Shown one piece after another: positions 59,884-64,000 of a DNA stretch of 64,000 nt (the first letter of the stretch is position 1; the number at the start of each line of letters is the position of its first letter). The DNA comes from Sporomusa sphaeroides DSM 2875 (GTDB lineage: Bacteria; Bacillota; Negativicutes; Sporomusales; Sporomusaceae): contig NZ_CP146991.1 in NCBI RefSeq assembly GCF_001941975.2, positions 1,784,524 through 1,848,523 on the forward strand, in the 5' to 3' direction. Below the pieces are notes generated by a model. It saw only the letters and a program-made list of their open reading frames with translations, was not told where the DNA came from and did no database searches. Position numbers and translations under genes: made by a program.

Positions 59884-60814
59884 CAAACTCTGCCAGCTTT
59901 TACAGATTAAATATCCGATTTTGCAAGGTGGAATGGCTTGGGTAGCTACCGCTGAATTGGCAGCGGCAGTTTCAAATGCAGGAGGTTTGGGGTTAATTGG
60001 TGCCGGGCATATGCCGCCTGATGCACTGAAGATAGAAATCAAAAAGGCAAAAGCTCTGACTGACAAACCCTTTGGTGTCAATATTATGCTTATGTCGCCT
60101 TTTGTCAAAGAGGTTATGCAGGTAGTTGTTGATGAAAGGGTAGCGGTAGTTACTACCGGGGCAGGTAATCCTGGAGAGTATATTCCGGCATTAAAGGAAG
60201 TAGGTACCAAGATTATTCCGGTTGTTGCCTCGGTGGCGCTGGCTAAACGCCTGGAACGGGTAGGTATTGACGCTATTATTGCTGAAGGTATGGAAAGCGG
60301 TGGTCACGTAGGTGAAGTAACAACCATGGCACTGGTGCCGCAGGTTGCCGATGCTGTTTCGGTGCCGGTTATTGCGGCAGGCGGTATTGGCGATGCTCGC
60401 GGGGTTGTGGCTGCCCTGGCTTTGGGTGCTCAGGGTGTACAAATCGGAACACTGTTTGCCGCTTCGGTTGAATGTACCGCTCACCCTAACTATAAAGCTG
60501 CCATTATCAAAGCCAAAGAACGTTCAACTGTTGTTAGCGGCGCAATAACAGGACATCCGGTAAGAGTTATTGCCAATAAACTAACCCGCGAATTTGCCGA
60601 AATGGAAAGACAAGGCGCAACGGTTGAGGAATTGGATCGTTTAGGTGCCGGAAAACTTAGGAATGCGGTACGTGAAGGCGATGTAGAGTATGGTTCCGTG
60701 ATGGTTGGGCAGGTTGCGGGGTTGATAAACTCAATCCGGACCGTGGATGAAATTATGCAGGATATTATTCAAAATGTTCCGAAAGTCATTACTGGACTGA
60801 CGCAAAATATATAA
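59873..60814 (+). CDS. fabK: Enoyl-ACP reductase II FabK (FMN-dependent)
   Basis: 313 residues, TIM-barrel flavoprotein of the nitronate monooxygenase/IMPDH-like fold. Start LLQIKYPILQGGMAWVATAE, then NAGGLGLIGAGHMPPDALKI, VVTTGAGNPGEYIPALKEVG, AEGMESGGHVGEVTTMALVP (~140-159, with the flavin-site His), IAAGGIGDARGVVAALALGA and GTLFAASVECTAHPNYKAAI. It replaces FabI as enoyl reductase. The TTG start has AAGGAGG at eight bases. Confidence 0.93.
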   Translation: MLNSKLCQLLQIKYPILQGGMAWVATAELAAAVSNAGGLGLIGAGHMPPDALKIEIKKAKALTDKPFGVNIMLMSPFVKEVMQVVVDERVAVVTTGAGNPGEYIPALKEVGTKIIPVVASVALAKRLERVGIDAIIAEGMESGGHVGEVTTMALVPQVADAVSVPVIAAGGIGDARGVVAALALGAQGVQIGTLFAASVECTAHPNYKAAIIKAKERSTVVSGAITGHPVRVIANKLTREFAEMERQGATVEELDRLGAGKLRNAVREGDVEYGSVMVGQVAGLINSIRTVDEIMQDIIQNVPKVITGLTQNI

Positions 60815-60845
60815 ATATCCGACAAATACATAAGGAGGGAAAGAA

Positions 60846-61790
60846 ATGGGTAAACTAGCATTTGTTTTTCCCGGACAGGGATCACAAACTGTCGGTATGG
60901 GCAAGGACTTCTATGATAAGTTTGATATTGTCCGGGACATATTCAAGTCGGCAGATGAAGCTCTTGGCTTTTCAATTACCGATATGTGTTTTAATGGTCC
61001 TGAAGAAGAACTCAAGAAAACATATAACACCCAGCCGGCTATTTTGACGATGAGTGTGGCCTGCTATGAGGTATTAAAACAGCGTGGAATTACTCCTGAT
61101 ATTGTGGCCGGACACAGTCTGGGCGAGTATTCGGCATTGGTTGCCGCTGGAGCGCTGGCCTTTACAGATGCTGTTCAATTGGTACGAAAGCGTGGACAAT
61201 TCATGCAGGAAGCCGTACCGCTGGGAGAAGGCAGTATGGCGGCTATCATGGGACTTGACCGCGATAAGGTTGTGGAGATTTGCCGGCAGGTAGAAGCTGA
61301 AGCTGGCGTTGTGCAGGCCGTAAACTTTAATTGCCCGGGGCAAATTGTCATTGCCGGTAAGACACAGGCTGTTGAGAAAGCCAATGAACTGTTAAAAGCG
61401 GCAGGTGCCAAAAGGGCTATCTCCTTGCCTGTCAGTGCACCTTTCCATAGTTCTTTGATGCAGCCTGCAGCGGTAAGACTGGGGGCTGAACTTGACAAAG
61501 TGTCTGTTAAGGATGCAGCTATTCCGGTTGTCGTTAATGTTAACGGCCAAATTGTTACGCAAGGCGAAGCCCTAAAAGAATTGCTGGTCAAACAGGCTGC
61601 CAGTCCGGTGGTGTGGGAGGACTGTGTGGCGCAAATCGTGAACTTTGGCGCAGATACTTTTGTAGAAGTAGGACCAGGAAAAGTTCTTACAGGCTTCACC
61701 AAGAAAATTGCAAAAGATGTCGAAACACTGAATATAGAAGACGAGGCTTCTTTAGAAAAAGTTCTTGATTATTTCAAGGAGGTTCGCTAA
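60846..61790 (+). CDS. fabD: Malonyl-CoA:ACP transacylase FabD
   Basis: 314 residues. LAFVFPGQGSQTVGMGKDFY, active-site Ser91 in VAGHSLGEYSALVAAGAL, QEAVPLGEGSMAAIMGL, and His201 in LPVSAPFHSSLMQPAAV. It loads malonyl groups on ACP encoded two genes downstream. The ATG follows AAGGAGGGAAAGAA. The ribosome binding site of fabG is inside its last codons. Confidence 0.96.
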   Translation: MGKLAFVFPGQGSQTVGMGKDFYDKFDIVRDIFKSADEALGFSITDMCFNGPEEELKKTYNTQPAILTMSVACYEVLKQRGITPDIVAGHSLGEYSALVAAGALAFTDAVQLVRKRGQFMQEAVPLGEGSMAAIMGLDRDKVVEICRQVEAEAGVVQAVNFNCPGQIVIAGKTQAVEKANELLKAAGAKRAISLPVSAPFHSSLMQPAAVRLGAELDKVSVKDAAIPVVVNVNGQIVTQGEALKELLVKQAASPVVWEDCVAQIVNFGADTFVEVGPGKVLTGFTKKIAKDVETLNIEDEASLEKVLDYFKEVR

Positions 61791-61791
61791 A

Positions 61792-62535
61792 ATGCATTTA
61801 GACGGACAAGTTGCCATCATTACCGGAGCTTCTCGGGGAATTGGGCGGGCAGTGGCTATTGCGCTGGCCAAGGTTGGTGCAAAGGTCGTAATTAATTATG
61901 CCGGCAATGCCGAGGCGGCTGAAGAGGTTCGTACATTCATTGCCGATAATGGCGGTCAGGCAATTACAGTCAAGGCAGATGTTGCTGACGCCGATGCGGT
62001 AGACAGTCTTGTCAAGCAGGCCATTGACACCTATGGTAAAATTGATATTCTGGTAAACAATGCCGGTATCACCCGGGATTCACTGTTAATGCGCATGAAG
62101 GATGAGGATTGGGATGCTGTAATGAATACCAATCTTAAAGGAATATTCTATTGCACTAAGGCAGTAACAAAGAGTATGATGAAACAAAGAAGCGGTAAGA
62201 TCATCAACATGACTTCGGTTGTGGGTCTTATGGGCAATGCCGGACAGGCTAACTATGCTGCGGCCAAAGCCGGTGTTATCGGATTTACTAAATCAATGGC
62301 AAAAGAGTTGGCATCACGGGGCATTACCGTCAATGCTATTGCACCAGGCTTTATTGCTACCGACATGACACATGGTTTGTCAGAACAGGTTAAAGTCGAT
62401 TTGGAGGCGAAAATTCCTCTGAGCCGTTTGGGTGAAGCCGAAGATGTGGCCGCTGCCGTAGTATTTTTAGCAAGCCAGTCGGCAAATTATATTACCGGAC
62501 AGACTTTAAATGTTGACGGTGGTATGGTAATGTAA
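61792..62535 (+). CDS. fabG: 3-oxoacyl-ACP reductase FabG
   Basis: 247-residue short-chain dehydrogenase. Cofactor motif [39 protein letters not shown], catalytic Ser142 ([10 protein letters not shown]), Tyr155 and Lys159 ([13 protein letters not shown]), and [18 protein letters not shown]-dependent reduction of the 3-keto group. The ATG at 61792 follows AAGGAGG inside the end of fabD; the longer frame into fabD is not supported. Confidence 0.96.
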   Translation: MHLDGQVAIITGASRGIGRAVAIALAKVGAKVVINYAGNAEAAEEVRTFIADNGGQAITVKADVADADAVDSLVKQAIDTYGKIDILVNNAGITRDSLLMRMKDEDWDAVMNTNLKGIFYCTKAVTKSMMKQRSGKIINMTSVVGLMGNAGQANYAAAKAGVIGFTKSMAKELASRGITVNAIAPGFIATDMTHGLSEQVKVDLEAKIPLSRLGEAEDVAAAVVFLASQSANYITGQTLNVDGGMVM

Positions 62536-62573
62536 TATATGTTAAAATTCCTTGGAAGGAGGTGAATACCATT

Positions 62574-62810
62574 ATGACAACTTTTGACAAGGTTAAAGAA
62601 ATTGTTGTGGAACAGCTCGGTGTTGATGAAGCTGATGTAGCAATCAATTCTACTTTCATTGACGATCTTGGCGCTGATTCACTGGATATTGTTGAACTGA
62701 TTATGGCCTTTGAAGAGGAATTCAGCATTGAAATTCCCGACGAAATCGCTGAAAAAATTAAAACAGTAAAAGACGCTGTGGAGTACATAGACAAGGAAAA
62801 GCAAGCGTAA
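62574..62810 (+). CDS. acpP: Acyl carrier protein
   Basis: 78 residues, acidic. [20 protein letters not shown], then the phosphopantetheine attachment site Ser36 in [20 protein letters not shown], and [17 protein letters not shown] at the end. The ATG at 62574 follows AAGGAGGTGAATACC. It is the shared acyl carrier of the surrounding Fab enzymes. A long stem-loop, not an obvious terminator, lies just downstream. Confidence 0.97.
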   Translation: MTTFDKVKEIVVEQLGVDEADVAINSTFIDDLGADSLDIVELIMAFEEEFSIEIPDEIAEKIKTVKDAVEYIDKEKQA

Positions 62811-62842
62811 TTCAAATGTTTTTTTGGCGTCGTAATTGGTGT

Positions 62843-62908
62843 CATTACCTTATTCAAACGGAGAAAGTCCCGTGGAAACTTTTTCGCGGGACTTTCTTAA
62901 AGGTAATG
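62843..62908 (+). other. Two-tier RNA stem-loop between acpP and the next gene
   Basis: Outer arms CATTACCTT (62843-62851) and AAGGTAATG (62900-62908), perfect 9 bp. Inner arms GAAAGTCCCG (62863-62872) and CGGGACTTTC (62887-62896), perfect 10 bp. Only TTAA follows the inner stem, so a plain intrinsic terminator is doubtful. It may be an attenuator, processing site or 3' stabiliser of the abundant acpP message. Confidence 0.65.
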
Positions 62909-62954
62909 TGTTAGGTAGCTTATGGTATGGTTTATTGATTGGAGGAGTTGTTAC

Positions 62955-63902
62955 TTGAAACTTCCGGAGCTTAAAATTGGCCAACATGTTGCTAAGATCC
63001 CAATTATCCAAGGGGGCATGGCGATAAGACTGTCAACTGCCCGTTTGGCGGCAGCAGTGGCTGAAGCTGGCGGCATCGGACTTATCGCAGCATCAGGTAT
63101 GGCTTTTGATGAGTTGCGCCATGAAATCAGACTGGCGCGCAGCTTGACCAAAGGGATAATTGGTATAAACATCATGGTAGCGGCAAGAGAATTTGCTCGC
63201 TATGTTGATACTGCCATTGATGAAGGGATTGATTTGGTAGTAGCAGGAGCTGGATTCTCGCGTGACGTATTCCCAATGGGGAAAAAGTCGGGTACTCCAA
63301 TCGTGCCAATTGTATCATCAGTTAAGGCCGCCAAAATTTCAGAAAAGCTGGGCGCTGCCGCTATTATTGTTGAAGGCAAAGAAGCAGGTGGTCACCTGGG
63401 GACTGATGAATCTTTGAGTGTACTTCTGCCTGATATCAAAAAATCCGTAGCTATTCCCGTTATCGGCGCCGGCGGCATCATTTCCGGTCGGGATATTGCT
63501 GAAGTAATGAAGCTTGGTGCTGATGGCGTACAAATGGGAACCAGGTTTGCCGCCAGTGTGGAGTCTAACGCCGCTCCGGCTTTAAAAGAATTTTACTTAA
63601 AGGCTAAACCTGAAGACGTAGTATTGATTAAAAGCCCGGTGGGGTTGCCGGGACGTGCTATCAAAAACCCTTTTGCTAAGAAAATCCTTGAATGTACCGT
63701 CGATGGTCCGGATAAATGTGTGGCATGTCTAAAACATTGCGAAAAGAATTTTTGTATAATTAGTGCACTGATTCGTGCTCAACAGGGAGATGTTGACACC
63801 GGACTGGTATTTACCGGCGAGTATATTCATAAAATAGATGAAATATTACCTGTTAAAGAAATATTTACACGGCTTCTTAGGGAAGTTGAAGAAATAAATT
63901 AG
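62955..63902 (+). CDS. FabK/nitronate monooxygenase-like flavoprotein with C-terminal Cys cluster
   Basis: 315 residues, same fold as fabK. LKIGQHVAKIPIIQGGMAIR, AEAGGIGLIAASGMAFDELR, VAGAGFSRDVFPMGKKSGTP, EGKEAGGHLGTDESLSVLLP (with the flavin-site His), GAGGIISGRDIAEVMKLGAD and GTRFAASVESNAAPALKEFY. The C-terminal part adds CTVDGPDKCVACLKHCEKNF-C, a cysteine set absent from the FabK upstream. It could be a second enoyl reductase or a nitronate monooxygenase. The TTG at 62955 follows GGAGGAG at seven bases. Confidence 0.82.
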   Translation: MKLPELKIGQHVAKIPIIQGGMAIRLSTARLAAAVAEAGGIGLIAASGMAFDELRHEIRLARSLTKGIIGINIMVAAREFARYVDTAIDEGIDLVVAGAGFSRDVFPMGKKSGTPIVPIVSSVKAAKISEKLGAAAIIVEGKEAGGHLGTDESLSVLLPDIKKSVAIPVIGAGGIISGRDIAEVMKLGADGVQMGTRFAASVESNAAPALKEFYLKAKPEDVVLIKSPVGLPGRAIKNPFAKKILECTVDGPDKCVACLKHCEKNFCIISALIRAQQGDVDTGLVFTGEYIHKIDEILPVKEIFTRLLREVEEIN

Positions 63903-63915
63903 TGGGGTGACCTTC

Positions 63916-64000
63916 TTGAAAAAACGAGTTGTAATTACAGGAATGGGCGCGATTACGCCTATTGGTATTGGAACAGACGCTTTTTGGCAGGCTTTGCTTG
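63916..64000 (+). CDS. fabF: Beta-ketoacyl-ACP synthase II FabF, 3'-truncated by window edge
   Basis: Only 28 codons are visible: MKKRVVITGMGAITPIGIGT followed by DAFWQALL. This is the invariant N-terminus of FabF-type condensing enzymes. The TTG start follows GTGGGGTGACC. It lies 13 nt after the flavoprotein gene and continues the fatty-acid operon beyond the window. Confidence 0.88.
   Translation, partial: MKKRVVITGMGAITPIGIGTDAFWQALL

Noticed and set aside
1-64000. CRISPR arrays, prophage, insertion sequences or restriction systems
   Set aside because: No spacer-repeat arrays, transposases, integrases or phage genes were found. The window is core chromosome throughout.

Overview
The window reads as chromosome of an anaerobic, endospore-forming member of the Firmicutes. 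The best guess is the Negativicutes (Sporomusa, Pelosinus or Propionispora-like). This rests on an oxygen-independent cobamide pathway, class III ribonucleotide reductase NrdD/NrdG, the sporulation genes spoIIGA, sigE, sigG, spoIIR and ylbJ, FapR/FabK-type fatty-acid synthesis, and Bacillus-like ylb gene order. The genus is inference: no 16S gene and no outer-membrane gene lies here. Nearly everything is on the + strand and tightly packed.

Region 1 (1-11536) is a 13-gene cobamide run: cbiF (cut by the window edge), cbiG, cbiH, cbiJ, cbiC, cbiA, cobU, cbiP, cbiB, cobS, pduX, cobD and cobC. It covers ring contraction, amidation, aminopropanol-phosphate side-chain supply and nucleotide-loop assembly. 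No cobT is present. Region 2 (11537-12068) has no conventional gene but holds nested complementary segments ending in a terminator-like hairpin. I read it as an unidentified structured RNA, perhaps a leader of the following SGNH hydrolase gene. It is the least explained part of the window.

Region 3 (12055-18569) carries housekeeping genes: SGNH hydrolase, cyclophilin, CoA-binding protein, a thioredoxin with a CGYC active site, feoB-feoA, a DUF1858 protein on the minus strand, lgt and a polysaccharide deacetylase. Region 4 (18679-38551) is a full dcw (division and cell wall) cluster from a triple MraZ operator to ftsZ: mraZ, rsmH, ftsL, a PASTA-containing PBP, murE, murF, mraY, murD, ftsW, murG, murC, murA, ddl, ftsQ, a DUF881 gene, sbp, ftsA and ftsZ. 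No murB is in it. Region 5 (38743-42280) follows directly with spoIIGA-sigE, then sigG-spoIIR behind a good sigma-F/G-type promoter, then a YlmC/YmxH gene.

Region 6 (42453-47504) is nrdR-nrdD-nrdG behind two NrdR boxes 32 bp apart, then a B12-binding-type radical SAM protein. Region 7 (47505-49197) has a small membrane protein, a tRNA-Pro(CGG) with its own terminator, and an NlpC/P60 hydrolase. Region 8 (49493-56946) follows the Bacillus ylbH-to-rpmF order (rsmD, coaD, coiled-coil protein, ylbJ, ylbK, tmcAL, DUF177, rpmF) with ackA inserted. Region 9 (57005-64000) is the fatty-acid operon fapR, plsX, fabH, fabK, fabD, fabG, acpP, a second FabK/NMO-like gene and fabF (cut by the window edge), with a FapR-like operator over the fapR promoter.

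Two near-identical 43-45 bp hairpin repeats lie about 10 kb apart (47503 and 57665). Several long inverted repeats without an obvious terminator role lie between operons. Starts were chosen by ribosome binding site and family N-terminus, so many CDS are shorter than the longest open frame.
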